The notes under the pieces: model-generated
Told to the model about the DNA's origin: nothing
Databases searched by the model: none
The model's input: the letters and a program-made list of their open reading frames with translations, nothing else
NCBI RefSeq assembly: GCF_052030545.1
Contig: NZ_JBPDIH010000001.1
Coordinates: 434,001 to 498,000 of the forward strand
DNA length: 64,000 nucleotides
Direction: 5' to 3'
DNA from: CANMXU01 sp052030545
GTDB taxonomy: Bacteria; Pseudomonadota; Gammaproteobacteria; Enterobacterales; Alteromonadaceae
Made by a program: the position numbers and the translations under genes
Part shown: positions 34,770 through 43,890 of the stretch, one piece after another
Position numbering within the stretch: the stretch's first letter is position 1
Layout: the number at the start of each line of letters is the position of its first letter

Positions 34770-35480
34770 ATGAAACAGATTTTTTCAATTTACCGTTACA
34801 ACCCTGATGTTGATAATGCTCCTTACATGAAAGACTTTGAGTTAGAAATTCCTGACGGCTCTGACATGATGGTACTCGACGCGTTAATGCTTTTAAAAGA
34901 GCAAGATCCTACGTTGTCTTTCCGTCGCTCTTGTCGTGAAGGTGTTTGTGGTTCAGACGGTTTAAACATGAATGGTAAAAATGGTCTAGCCTGTATTACG
35001 CCATTATCTGAAGTTAAAGCAGATAAAATCGTATTACGTCCATTACCAGGTTTACCGGTTGTACGTGACTTAATTATCGATATGTCTCAATTTTACTCGC
35101 AATACGAGAAAATTAAGCCATACCTAATTAACGATGGTAAAGAGCAACCAGCACGCGAACATTTGCAGTCACCTGAAGAGCGTGAGCATTTAGATGGCTT
35201 ATATGAGTGTATTTTATGTGCATGTTGTTCAACGTCATGTCCGTCGTTCTGGTGGAATCCAGATAAGTTCATCGGTCCAGCAGGCTTATTACACGCTTAT
35301 CGTTTCTTAATCGATAGCCGTGATACTGCTACTGAAGAGCGTTTAGATGATTTACAAGATGCCTACAGCGTATTCCGTTGTCACGGTATCATGAACTGTG
35401 TTGACGTTTGTCCGAAAGGATTAAACCCAACCAAAGCAATCGGCCATATTAAGTCGATGCTATTATCACGAGCGGTTTAA
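34770..35480 (+). CDS. sdhB: succinate dehydrogenase iron-sulfur subunit SdhB
   Basis: 236 residues. The 2Fe-2S cluster is bound by CREGVCGSDGLNMNG with a later Cys (LACIT). 4Fe-4S and 3Fe-4S clusters are bound by CILCACCSTSCP and CHGIMNCVDVCPKGLNP. It links SdhA to the SdhCD quinone site. AGGAG precedes the start, 13 bp after sdhA. Confidence 0.98.
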   Translation: MKQIFSIYRYNPDVDNAPYMKDFELEIPDGSDMMVLDALMLLKEQDPTLSFRRSCREGVCGSDGLNMNGKNGLACITPLSEVKADKIVLRPLPGLPVVRDLIIDMSQFYSQYEKIKPYLINDGKEQPAREHLQSPEEREHLDGLYECILCACCSTSCPSFWWNPDKFIGPAGLLHAYRFLIDSRDTATEERLDDLQDAYSVFRCHGIMNCVDVCPKGLNPTKAIGHIKSMLLSRAV

Positions 35481-35500
35481 AATGCCTTTTTGAAGGAACG

Positions 35501-35537
35501 CAGAGCATTTTTACTTTTTACAAGGTAATAAGGCTCT
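35501..35537 (+). other. imperfect hairpin between sdhB and sucA
   Basis: GCAGAGC near 35501 pairs with GCTCTGC near 35533 across a long AT loop, followed by T residues. It may be a weak attenuator between the sdh and suc halves of the operon. The long loop makes this uncertain. Confidence 0.35.
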
Positions 35538-35590
35538 GCTATTTTTAAACTAATTTAATTTGTTGCTTTTATCCCACAAAGGAACAGGCA

Positions 35591-38395
35591 ATGCCAGAAG
35601 GTGTAATGAAGGCTTGGTTAGAGTCTTCCCATTTAAGCGGTGGTAACACAGCTTATATTGAAGAATTGTACGAATCTTACCTTGATAATTCGCAGTCAGT
35701 CTCTGAAGAGTGGCGCGAAATATTTCAACAACTGCCTAAAATAGAAGGCGCAGATGTCGAATATCGACACTCTGAAATTCGTGAAGAGTTTAAAACTCTG
35801 GCGAAGCAGCCTCATCGTGCGGTTGTTGTTTCAGGTGGCAGCGATGCTAAGCAAGTCAAAGTTCTTCAATTAATTAACGCATATCGATTCCGTGGTCATC
35901 AAAATGCCAACCTTGACCCATTAGGGTTATGGCAGCGCGATCAAGTTCGTGACCTCAACCTATCTCACCATGAATTATCAGAAAATGATTTTGACAAAGA
36001 ATACAACGTAGGCTCCTACGCGGTTGGTCAAGAATCAATGAAATTAGGTGAACTATACAAATCGCTTAGAAAAACTTACTGTGGTTCTATTGGCGCTGAG
36101 TATATGCATATTACTTCAACAGAAGAAAAACGCTGGTTACAACACCGCATTGAATCTGTTGAGTCAAAAGCAAAGCTTTCTATTGCCGAAAAAGAAGAAG
36201 TGCTTAAAGGCTTAATTGCCGCTGACGGCCTAGAAAAATACCTAGGGGCGAAATTCCCTGGCGCTAAACGTTTCTCACTTGAAGGTGGTGATGCGTTAGT
36301 CCCTATGCTGAAAGAGCTTATCACTCGTGCCGGTGCTGCTGGTGCTAAAGAAGTGGTTATGGGCATGGCTCACCGTGGTCGTCTTAACGTACTTGTTAAC
36401 GTGATGGGTAAAAACCCTTCTAAATTATTTGATGAATTTGGCGGTAAACATGACGAAGCCTTAGGCTCAGGTGATGTTAAATACCACCAAGGTTATTCAT
36501 CTGACTTTGTCACCCCAGGTGGCAATGTTCACTTAGCGTTAGCGTTTAACCCGTCGCATCTTGAAATTGTTAACCCTGTGGTTATCGGCTCAGTACGCGC
36601 TCGTTTAGACCGTCGTGACTGTGACCAAGGCGATCTTGTACTACCAATTACCATTCATGGTGACTCAGCAATTGCCGGTCAAGGTGTGGTACAAGAAACC
36701 TTCAACATGTCACAAGCGCGTGCCTTTAAAGTAGGTGGTACGGTTCGCATTGTTGTGAACAACCAAGTTGGTTTTACTACCTCAAACCCTAGCGATACCC
36801 GCAGTGGCGAATACTGTACCGATATCGCTAAAATGGTGCAGGCGCCAATTTTACACGTTAATGGTGACGATCCTGAAGCGGTTGTTTTAGCGACCCAAAT
36901 CGCCCTTGATTACCGTAACGAATTTAAGCGTGACGTAGTGATTGATTTAGTCTGTTATCGCCGTCATGGTCATAACGAAGCAGATGAGCCAAATGCGACT
37001 CAGCCGTTGATGTACCAAAAGGTGAAAAAACACCCTACACCTCGTCAATTATACGCGGATCAGTTAGATAAAGAAGGCAGTGTTACTGCGGCTAAATCTA
37101 AAGAAATGGCTGAATACTACCGTAAATTATTAGACGAAGGTCAGTGTACCGTTGAACAATGGCGCCCAATGACAGAGCATTCTGTTGATTGGACACCATA
37201 TATTGGTCACGACTGGGACGATGATTATGAAAAAGAAATCTCTATTGATAAGTTAAAAGAGCTGGCGACAGCCATTTCAACTTACCCAGAAGATCACCCA
37301 ATACATTCGCGGGTCAAAAAAGCCTACGATGATCGCCTAAAAATGGCCTCAGGTGAGAAATTACTTGATTGGGGTATGGCAGAAAACTTAGCGTATGCAT
37401 CAATTGTTGACGGTGGCGATCGTGTTCGTATCACCGGGCAAGATGCTGGCCGTGGTACTTTCTTCCATCGTCATGCGGTTTTGCATAATCAAACCGATGC
37501 AAGCACCTACGTGCCATTACAAAATATACGTGAAGGCCAAGGCCCGTTCGATGTACATGACTCAGTCTTGTCAGAAGTATCAGTATTAGCTTTTGAATAT
37601 GGTTACACCACAGCAGAGCCTGCCGGTTTAACCATTTGGGAAGCACAATTTGGTGATTTTGCTAACTGTGCGCAAGTGGTATTTGACCAATTCATTTCAT
37701 CAGGTGAGCAAAAGTGGGGCCGTTTATGTGGCTTAACTATGTTGTTACCTCACGGCTATGAAGGTCAAGGCCCAGAGCATTCATCAGCGCGTTTAGAGCG
37801 CTTCTTGCAACTTTGTGCTGATCACAACATGCAAGTATGTGTGCCTTCAACACCTGCGCAAGTCTTTAACATGCTTCGTCGTCAAGTGGTACGCCCTATG
37901 CGTCGTCCATTGATCGTTATGTCGCCTAAGTCATTATTGCGTCACCCAGAAGCGGTTTCTTCTTTAGAAGAATTAGCCACTGGCGTGTTCCAAAATGTTA
38001 TTGGTGAAGTTGAAGACATTAAGCCAAAAGACGTTGAACGCGTTATCTTCTGTAGCGGTAAGGTTTATTACGAGCTACTTGATCAACGCCGTAAAAATGA
38101 ATTAACTAACATTGCCATTATTCGTATTGAGCAATTGTACCCATTCCCAGAGCAAGAACTTCAAAACGTATTGAAAGATTATCAACACGTTAAAGAGTTT
38201 GTCTGGTGTCAGGAAGAACCGCAAAACCAAGGTGCTTGGTACTGTTCACAGCATCACTTTAGAGCGGCTATTCCAGAAGGTACTTATTTAACTTATGCCG
38301 GTCGTAAAGCGTCTGCAGCACCCGCTGTTGGTTATGCGGCAGTGCACGTTAAAGAACAACAAGCGTTGGTTAATGACGCATTAAACATTAAATAG
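35591..38395 (+). CDS. sucA: 2-oxoglutarate dehydrogenase E1 component
   Basis: 934 residues against 933 in E. coli. Thiamine-diphosphate enzyme that decarboxylates 2-oxoglutarate and passes the succinyl group to SucB. The N-terminal ETLYESYL-type segment, GMAHRGRLNVLVN (about 257), the TPP motif region GDSAIAGQGVVQET and the C-terminal pyrimidine-binding half are present. Preceded by AAAGGA. Confidence 0.98.
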   Translation: MPEGVMKAWLESSHLSGGNTAYIEELYESYLDNSQSVSEEWREIFQQLPKIEGADVEYRHSEIREEFKTLAKQPHRAVVVSGGSDAKQVKVLQLINAYRFRGHQNANLDPLGLWQRDQVRDLNLSHHELSENDFDKEYNVGSYAVGQESMKLGELYKSLRKTYCGSIGAEYMHITSTEEKRWLQHRIESVESKAKLSIAEKEEVLKGLIAADGLEKYLGAKFPGAKRFSLEGGDALVPMLKELITRAGAAGAKEVVMGMAHRGRLNVLVNVMGKNPSKLFDEFGGKHDEALGSGDVKYHQGYSSDFVTPGGNVHLALAFNPSHLEIVNPVVIGSVRARLDRRDCDQGDLVLPITIHGDSAIAGQGVVQETFNMSQARAFKVGGTVRIVVNNQVGFTTSNPSDTRSGEYCTDIAKMVQAPILHVNGDDPEAVVLATQIALDYRNEFKRDVVIDLVCYRRHGHNEADEPNATQPLMYQKVKKHPTPRQLYADQLDKEGSVTAAKSKEMAEYYRKLLDEGQCTVEQWRPMTEHSVDWTPYIGHDWDDDYEKEISIDKLKELATAISTYPEDHPIHSRVKKAYDDRLKMASGEKLLDWGMAENLAYASIVDGGDRVRITGQDAGRGTFFHRHAVLHNQTDASTYVPLQNIREGQGPFDVHDSVLSEVSVLAFEYGYTTAEPAGLTIWEAQFGDFANCAQVVFDQFISSGEQKWGRLCGLTMLLPHGYEGQGPEHSSARLERFLQLCADHNMQVCVPSTPAQVFNMLRRQVVRPMRRPLIVMSPKSLLRHPEAVSSLEELATGVFQNVIGEVEDIKPKDVERVIFCSGKVYYELLDQRRKNELTNIAIIRIEQLYPFPEQELQNVLKDYQHVKEFVWCQEEPQNQGAWYCSQHHFRAAIPEGTYLTYAGRKASAAPAVGYAAVHVKEQQALVNDALNIK

Positions 38396-38437
38396 CCCAT
38401 TTGTATAAAAAAGAGTTTGTGAGTAAGGAATAAATTA

Positions 38438-39907
38438 ATGACAACCGAAATTAAGGTTCCCGTTTTACCTGAATCAGTTGCAGATGCAACTGTCGCTACT
38501 TGGCATGTACAAGTAGGTGATAAAGTTTCTCGTGATCAAGTATTAGTTGATATTGAAACCGACAAAGTTGTTCTAGAAGTACCAGCAACAGCTGATGGCG
38601 TTATCACTGAAATTTCTCAAGCAGAAGGGGCAACCGTATTAGGCGAGCAAGTAATTGCTGTATTAGCCGAAGGCGAAGCCGCTGCTGATAGCGCACCTGC
38701 CGAGGCACCTGTAGCTGAAGCGGCTAACGGCACTGTAATTGATATCGTGGTACCGGTATTACCAGAATCAGTAGCTGATGCAACTGTTGCTAGTTGGCAT
38801 GTAGCTGAAGGTGATTCAGTAGAGCGTGATCAAAACCTTGTTGATATTGAAACTGATAAAGTTGTACTTGAAGTTGTTGCTCAAGAAAGCGGTATTATTG
38901 GCAAAATCATCCACGGCGAAGGCGATACTGTGTTAGGTAACCAAAAAATTGGTGAACTAAGTGCAGGCGCAACACCAACTGTGGCAAGTGCACCAGCGGC
39001 ATCTAAATACGAAGCGATCAGCGCTGACGAATTAGCCAGCCCATCAGTTCGTCGTTTAATGGCGGAAAAAGGCTTAACAGCTGCTGATGTTCAAGGCAGT
39101 GGTAAAGGCGGTCGTATTTCTAAAGAAGACGTAGAAGCGGCATTAAACAAACCTAAAGCGGCACCAGCGCCTGCACCAGTTGCAGCACCAGTGCAAGACT
39201 TAGGCGAGCGTAGCCAAAAACGTGTACCGATGACACGTTTACGTAAAACTATCGCGACACGTTTATTAGAAGCGAAAAACTCTACTGCCATGTTAACTAC
39301 GTTTAACGAAGTTAACATGAAGCCAATCATGGATTTACGTGCTCAATACAAAGACTTATTTGAGAAAACTCATGACACTCGTTTAGGTTTCATGTCGTTT
39401 TACGTAAAAGCGGTTACTGAAGCATTAAAACGTTACCCAGCGGTAAATGCGTCAATTGACGGTGATGATATTGTTTATCATAACTTCTTCGACATCTCGA
39501 TTGCGGTTTCAACGCCACGTGGTTTAGTAACACCGGTATTACGTGATGCTGACCAATTAGGCATGGCAGGTATTGAAAACGGTATTCGCGACTTAGCGGT
39601 TAAAGGTCGTGACGGTAAATTAGCCATGGCAGATATGCAAGGTGGTAATTTCACTATTACTAACGGCGGCGTATTTGGTTCATTGCTTTCAACACCAATT
39701 CTTAACTTACCACAAGCGGCAATTTTGGGCATGCACAAAATCCAAGATCGTCCTATGGCAGTTAACGGTAAAGTTGAAATTCTACCAATGATGTACCTAG
39801 CGTTATCATACGATCATCGTTTAATCGACGGTAAAGAATCTGTTGGTTTCTTAGTAACAATTAAAGAATTGTTAGAAGACCCAACGCGCCTATTATTAGA
39901 TATCTAA
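38438..39907 (+). CDS. sucB: 2-oxoglutarate dehydrogenase E2 component (dihydrolipoyl succinyltransferase) with two lipoyl domains
   Basis: 489 residues, about 85 longer than E. coli SucB. Two tandem lipoyl domains (about 3-77 and 102-177) each contain the lipoylation motif IETDKVVLEV and near-identical LPESVADATV starts. An Ala/Pro linker, a peripheral subunit-binding domain (about 198-232, ASPSVRRLMAEKGL) and the catalytic domain ending in SYDHRLIDGKESVGFL follow. The extra domain looks like an internal duplication. The catalytic motif is of succinyltransferase type and the context is sucA-sucC. Confidence 0.97.
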   Translation: MTTEIKVPVLPESVADATVATWHVQVGDKVSRDQVLVDIETDKVVLEVPATADGVITEISQAEGATVLGEQVIAVLAEGEAAADSAPAEAPVAEAANGTVIDIVVPVLPESVADATVASWHVAEGDSVERDQNLVDIETDKVVLEVVAQESGIIGKIIHGEGDTVLGNQKIGELSAGATPTVASAPAASKYEAISADELASPSVRRLMAEKGLTAADVQGSGKGGRISKEDVEAALNKPKAAPAPAPVAAPVQDLGERSQKRVPMTRLRKTIATRLLEAKNSTAMLTTFNEVNMKPIMDLRAQYKDLFEKTHDTRLGFMSFYVKAVTEALKRYPAVNASIDGDDIVYHNFFDISIAVSTPRGLVTPVLRDADQLGMAGIENGIRDLAVKGRDGKLAMADMQGGNFTITNGGVFGSLLSTPILNLPQAAILGMHKIQDRPMAVNGKVEILPMMYLALSYDHRLIDGKESVGFLVTIKELLEDPTRLLLDI

Positions 39908-39924
39908 TCTTAGGAATAACCTCG

Positions 39925-39996
39925 TTTGACTATAGACTATAGTAGTAGCGCTGATGGCTATCGCCGTGAGCGCTTATCAACTATAATCAGTCAACT
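39925..39996 (+). other. long imperfect hairpin between sucB and sucC
   Basis: Successive pairing blocks TGACT/AGTCA, CTATAGT/ACTATAA, AGCGCT/AGCGCT and GGC/GCC form a 70-nt nearly continuous stem with a TATC loop. There is no T-tract. It may control mRNA processing or the relative expression of sucAB and sucCD. Confidence 0.55.
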
Positions 39997-40069
39997 TTTC
40001 ACTGACAGTGGTTTGTTCTTTCAAGGGAGTAAACACTTGTCTAATTTACAGATAAATGGATAAAACACC

Positions 40070-41236
40070 ATGAATTTGCATGAGTATCAAGCGAAACAAT
40101 TATTCGCTGAATATGGTTTACCAGTTTCTGAAGGTTTCGCTTGCGATACCCCTCAAGAAGCTGCCGAAGCGGCTGACAAAATTGGCGGCGATATGTGGGT
40201 TGTTAAAACTCAAGTACACGCAGGTGGTCGCGGTAAAGCTGGCGGCGTTAAGCTAGTTAAAACTAAAGAAGAAATTAAAGAATTCGCTCAAAACTGGTTA
40301 GGTAAGAACTTAGTAACTTATCAAACAGACGAAAATGGTCAGCCAGTATCTAAAATTTTAGTAGAAAGCTGTACTGATATTGCTAACGAATTATACCTAG
40401 GTGCAGTGGTTGACCGTGGTACGCGTAAAGTAGTATTCATGGCATCTACTGAAGGTGGTGTTGAAATTGAAACTGTTGCTGAAGAAACGCCTGAGTTAAT
40501 TCACAAAGCTGAAATCGATCCACTAGTAGGCCCTCAAGCTTACCAAGCACGTGAATTAGGTTTCAAACTTGGCTTAAACCCTACACAAATGAAGCAATTT
40601 GTTAAAATCTTCATGGGCTTAGCTAACATGTTCAACGAGCATGATTTCGCCTTATTAGAAATCAACCCGTTAGTTATTACTGACGAAGGTAACCTTCACT
40701 GTTTAGACGGTAAAATTGGTATCGACGGTAACGCTTTATACCGTCAACCAAAAATCCGTGAAATGCACGATCCATCTCAAGAAGATGAGCGTGAAGCACA
40801 TGCAGCACAGTGGGAACTTAACTACGTAGCACTAGATGGTAACGTAGGTTGTATGGTTAACGGTGCTGGCCTTGCAATGGGTACCATGGATATCGTTAAC
40901 TTGCACGGCGGCAAGCCAGCTAACTTCTTAGATGTTGGCGGCGGAGCAACTAAAGAACGTGTTGCTGAAGCATTCAAAATTATCCTTTCTGACGACAACG
41001 TATCGGCTGTTTTAGTTAACATCTTTGGTGGTATCGTTCGTTGTGACATGATCGCTGAAGGTATCATCGCTGCTGTTAAAGAAGTAGGCGTTGAAGTTCC
41101 TGTTGTTGTACGTTTAGAAGGTACAAACGCAGAAGCAGGTCGTGAAGTATTAGCAACCTCTGATGTAAACATCATTGCTGCTGAATCATTAACTGATGCA
41201 GCACAAAAAGTTGTTGCAGCTGCGGAGGGCAAATAA
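40070..41236 (+). CDS. sucC: succinyl-CoA synthetase (ADP-forming) beta subunit
   Basis: 388 residues, the E. coli length. N-terminal ATP-grasp domain (MNLHEYQAKQLFAEYGLP, KTQVHAGGRGKAGGV) and C-terminal CoA-ligase domain (GGGATKERVAEAFKI, NIFGGIVRCDMIAEG). It forms succinate and ATP together with SucD. The final TAA overlaps the sucD ATG. Confidence 0.98.
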   Translation: MNLHEYQAKQLFAEYGLPVSEGFACDTPQEAAEAADKIGGDMWVVKTQVHAGGRGKAGGVKLVKTKEEIKEFAQNWLGKNLVTYQTDENGQPVSKILVESCTDIANELYLGAVVDRGTRKVVFMASTEGGVEIETVAEETPELIHKAEIDPLVGPQAYQARELGFKLGLNPTQMKQFVKIFMGLANMFNEHDFALLEINPLVITDEGNLHCLDGKIGIDGNALYRQPKIREMHDPSQEDEREAHAAQWELNYVALDGNVGCMVNGAGLAMGTMDIVNLHGGKPANFLDVGGGATKERVAEAFKIILSDDNVSAVLVNIFGGIVRCDMIAEGIIAAVKEVGVEVPVVVRLEGTNAEAGREVLATSDVNIIAAESLTDAAQKVVAAAEGK

Positions 41237-42108
41237 TGTCTGTATTAATTAACAAAGATACTAAAGTTATCTGTCAAGGTTTCACTGGTGGTCAAGGTAC
41301 TTTCCACTCAGAACAAGCAATCGCATACGGTACACAAATGGTTGGTGGTGTAAGCCCAGGTAAAGGCGGTCAAACGCACCTTGGTCTGCCAGTATTTAAC
41401 ACAGTACGTGATGCAGTAGAAGCTACTGGCGCAACAGCTACAGTAATCTACGTTCCTGCACCATTTTGTAAAGATGCTATCTTAGAAGCTATCGACGCAG
41501 GTATCGAGCTTATCGTAACTATCACTGAAGGTATCCCAACTTTAGACATGGTTGACGTAAAAGTGAAACTTGAGCAAACAGGCGTTCGTATGATCGGTCC
41601 TAACTGCCCAGGTGTTATCACTCCAGGCGAAACTAAAATTGGTATCATGCCAGGTCACATCCATTTACCAGGTAAAGTAGGTATTGTTTCACGTTCTGGT
41701 ACGCTTACGTACGAAGCTGTTAAACAAACTACTGATGCAGGTTTTGGTCAATCGACTTGTGTAGGTATTGGTGGTGACCCAATCCCAGGTACTAACTTCA
41801 TTGACGTACTAGAAATGTTCGAAAATGACCCACAAACTGAAGCGATTGTAATGATCGGTGAAATTGGTGGTACAGCAGAAGAAGAAGCTGCTGAGTACAT
41901 TAAAGCGAACGTTACTAAGCCTGTTGTTTCTTACATTGCTGGTGTTACTGCACCTGCTGGTAAGCGTATGGGTCACGCTGGCGCGATTATCGCTGGTGGT
42001 AAAGGTACAGCTGATGAGAAATTTGCAGCATTAGAAGCGGCCGGTGTTAAAACTGTTCGTTCACTTGCTGAAATTGGCAGTGCGCTTAAAGAGAAAACAG
42101 GTTGGTAA
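41236..42108 (+). CDS. sucD: succinyl-CoA synthetase (ADP-forming) alpha subunit
   Basis: 290 residues. The N-terminal CoA-binding Rossmann domain has QGFTGGQGTFHSEQ. The active-site phosphohistidine lies in GHAGAIIAGG (about 247). It starts on the sucC stop (TAATG), ensuring paired synthesis. Last gene of the TCA cluster, followed by two hairpins. Confidence 0.98.
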   Translation: MSVLINKDTKVICQGFTGGQGTFHSEQAIAYGTQMVGGVSPGKGGQTHLGLPVFNTVRDAVEATGATATVIYVPAPFCKDAILEAIDAGIELIVTITEGIPTLDMVDVKVKLEQTGVRMIGPNCPGVITPGETKIGIMPGHIHLPGKVGIVSRSGTLTYEAVKQTTDAGFGQSTCVGIGGDPIPGTNFIDVLEMFENDPQTEAIVMIGEIGGTAEEEAAEYIKANVTKPVVSYIAGVTAPAGKRMGHAGAIIAGGKGTADEKFAALEAAGVKTVRSLAEIGSALKEKTGW

Positions 42109-42116
42109 TCGGCCTG

Positions 42117-42142
42117 TTGTAGCTTAACGTTTTAAGCTACAA
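42117..42142 (+). other. perfect hairpin after sucD
   Basis: TTGTAGCTTAA / TTAAGCTACAA, 11-bp arms with a CGTT loop, directly downstream of the sucD stop. No T-tract. It probably protects the mRNA 3' end ahead of the terminator at 42151. Confidence 0.6.
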
Positions 42143-42150
42143 ATGATTAG

Positions 42151-42192
42151 AAAACCCGCTATCCTGAGCTAGTCGAAGGAGCGGGTTTTTTG
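42151..42192 (+). terminator. terminator of the sdh-suc operon with a REP-like loop
   Basis: AAAACCCGCT / AGCGGGTTTT stem followed by T. The 19-nt loop carries CCTGAGCTAGTCGAAGG, a variant of the short repeat that recurs at 43340, 43942 and 44216. The stop of the convergent hypothetical gene (42169) lies in the loop. Confidence 0.75.
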
Positions 42193-42942
42193 TTTATCTA
42201 ATGCGTCTGTGTTAGTGAAAAATGGGATTTTTTCAGTTTCGAATAGAGTTAACTCATCACAGTTCATATTTTCACTCTCAGTATTGAATATATTATCTTT
42301 ATATTTTGAAGTGAAAAACTTAATGAATAATAAATTTAATTGATTAAAGCTCCCGGCTAAACCAATAACATCTTCATTTATGGCTTTAATTGGGTTTGCA
42401 CCGCACTTGTTTTTAACTGATGATAATACCGTACGATTAACTATTGCTTCTGCAAAATAGTAAAGGGTATTTATATCATTTGTTTTAGATATATATATAT
42501 TTAAATCGTCATTAATATTTTCCAGATGCATGACTAAATCTTCAGGTGAATAATGGAATGCTAATTTGTCACGTATTAAACTTACAGCCGATTTTTGCTG
42601 ACCAAAGTATGTAGTTACTTTTTTCAAAGTTTCTTGACCTAGTTCTCCTGAAAATTCAATGAAGTTTTGACTAAATTCTCTATTATTAAAATACTTTTTA
42701 TTTAAATATTGCCAAGCTTCATGTAATTTTCCCGCTAAAATTTTTAAGTGATAAAAGTTATATGCAATTTGCCCTTCAACAATCATTTCATTCGAAGAAC
42801 TAAAATCATTAGTTCTAATTACTCCGTATAATGCAAATCGTATTTCATTTTGAATATGAGCTATTGAAATGAAAAAATCTCTTTCATGTTCAGGTAAACT
42901 TAACAAGGCCTCCTTGTTAATTGAATTTTTATAAATGTCCAC
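42169..42942 (-). CDS. hypothetical protein, candidate HEPN-like fold
   Basis: 257 residues, not recognised. Predominantly helical, polar and AT-rich (many Asn, Lys, Ile), unlike the flanking operons. Near residue 123 it reads IRDKLAFHYSPEDL. An R-x5-H pattern with a preceding helix is reminiscent of the Rx4-6H motif of HEPN ribonucleases, but the pattern is short and also occurs in non-catalytic relatives. The last codons run into the sucD terminator loop. Isolated gene beside a repeat block, so acquisition by transfer is likely. Function not assigned. Confidence 0.6.
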   Translation of the reverse strand: MDIYKNSINKEALLSLPEHERDFFISIAHIQNEIRFALYGVIRTNDFSSSNEMIVEGQIAYNFYHLKILAGKLHEAWQYLNKKYFNNREFSQNFIEFSGELGQETLKKVTTYFGQQKSAVSLIRDKLAFHYSPEDLVMHLENINDDLNIYISKTNDINTLYYFAEAIVNRTVLSSVKNKCGANPIKAINEDVIGLAGSFNQLNLLFIKFFTSKYKDNIFNTESENMNCDELTLFETEKIPFFTNTDALDKQKTRSFD

Positions 42943-43083
42943 TTTATACTCCTTAAGTTAATAATTTAATTATCACACTTCGTTTAGGTATATGCATCGA
43001 ATTAAGCAATTGAAATTAAATGGTGTCAGGTAGGCAATGAAAGCTAAATACTTTCGGGTTTAGTGTTTATCTTTATTTATATT

Positions 43084-43148
43084 GTCGCGGTGGCGACAGC
43101 ACCCAAGGGGCGTTCCACGCCAAAAGCCCCTTGGAACCCCATGGCGCT
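43084..43148. repeat. hairpin element A
   Basis: GTCGC/GCGAC mini-stem followed by CCAAGGGGC (43103-43111) pairing with GCCCCTTGG (43126-43134). Much higher GC than the surroundings. Similar to the elements at 43531 and 43693. Confidence 0.7.
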
Positions 43149-43287
43149 GCAACATTAAACGTATTCCTACATTCAAACCAATATTCTCGACGTAACGGCA
43201 AAGATCGCACATCCATGTGCGGCTTTGCCTTTGCCATCATCCCTGATGGCAATACGTGAATATTGGTTTTCACTCCGGCGTTTAATG

Positions 43288-43453
43288 AAGCAGAATTCAT
43301 ACTCCGTTCGAGATTTGTCTTGTTGAAAGTATATTTCTCCGTTCGCCCTGAGCTTGTCGAAGGGCTATATAAACGAGCACGGCAGCTTTCACCAATTCCC
43401 ATCTCAGCGTTGAATATTGAATTTTTATTAGCAGTTACCGAATGACAGCCATG
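43288..43453. repeat. 166-bp direct repeat, copy 1
   Basis: Begins AAGCAGAATTCAT and ends AATGACAGCCATG. Copy 2 of identical length lies at 43891-44056 with scattered substitutions. It includes a REP-like CCCTGAGCTTGTCGAAGGG in the middle. Confidence 0.85.
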
Positions 43454-43530
43454 GATGGCTGGAACTGACGTCGCGCAGGGACGAGCATTCGTCAGGTATA
43501 GGTAACTGCAAAAATTTAATCTTCAGTCGT

Positions 43531-43610
43531 AGCTGAGCAGGGCGTCGGAGGGGTTCCAAGGGGAGGCACGGCGCTACGCCGCCCCTTGGGGGTAGTCAGC
43601 ACCCTGACAA
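43531..43610. repeat. hairpin element B
   Basis: CCAAGGGG (43557-43564) pairs with CCCCTTGG (43582-43589), with an inner GGCG/CGCC. Flanks resemble element A in inverted orientation. Confidence 0.65.
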
Positions 43611-43690
43611 TATAACGAGAAAGGTTCGAAGGGCTTAATAGTATTTTCCCTGATAAAAACTTTGCGGCTAAGAGTTTAATTGGACTTAAA

Positions 43691-43763
43691 CTATCGCGGC
43701 GGCGACAGCACCCAAAGGGAGACTGCCTCCGGCCTCCCTTTGGAATCCCTCGGAGCTGCGCCA
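43691..43763. repeat. hairpin element C
   Basis: Starts with TCGCGGCGGCGACAGCACCC, nearly the same as element A, then CCAAAGGGAG (43712-43721) pairs perfectly with CTCCCTTTGG (43734-43743). Together with the 166-bp repeat 200 bp downstream it forms the second copy of a composite unit. Confidence 0.7.
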
Positions 43764-43890
43764 AAATGCTAATCCTCATAACTCATCAATAATCGAGTTA
43801 ACGTTCAGAACACACATCCATGTGCTACTTCACTTTGCTGGCGTCCTGCCAGCAATAGCTGATATTGATAAGTTATTCAGGCATTTTTCA

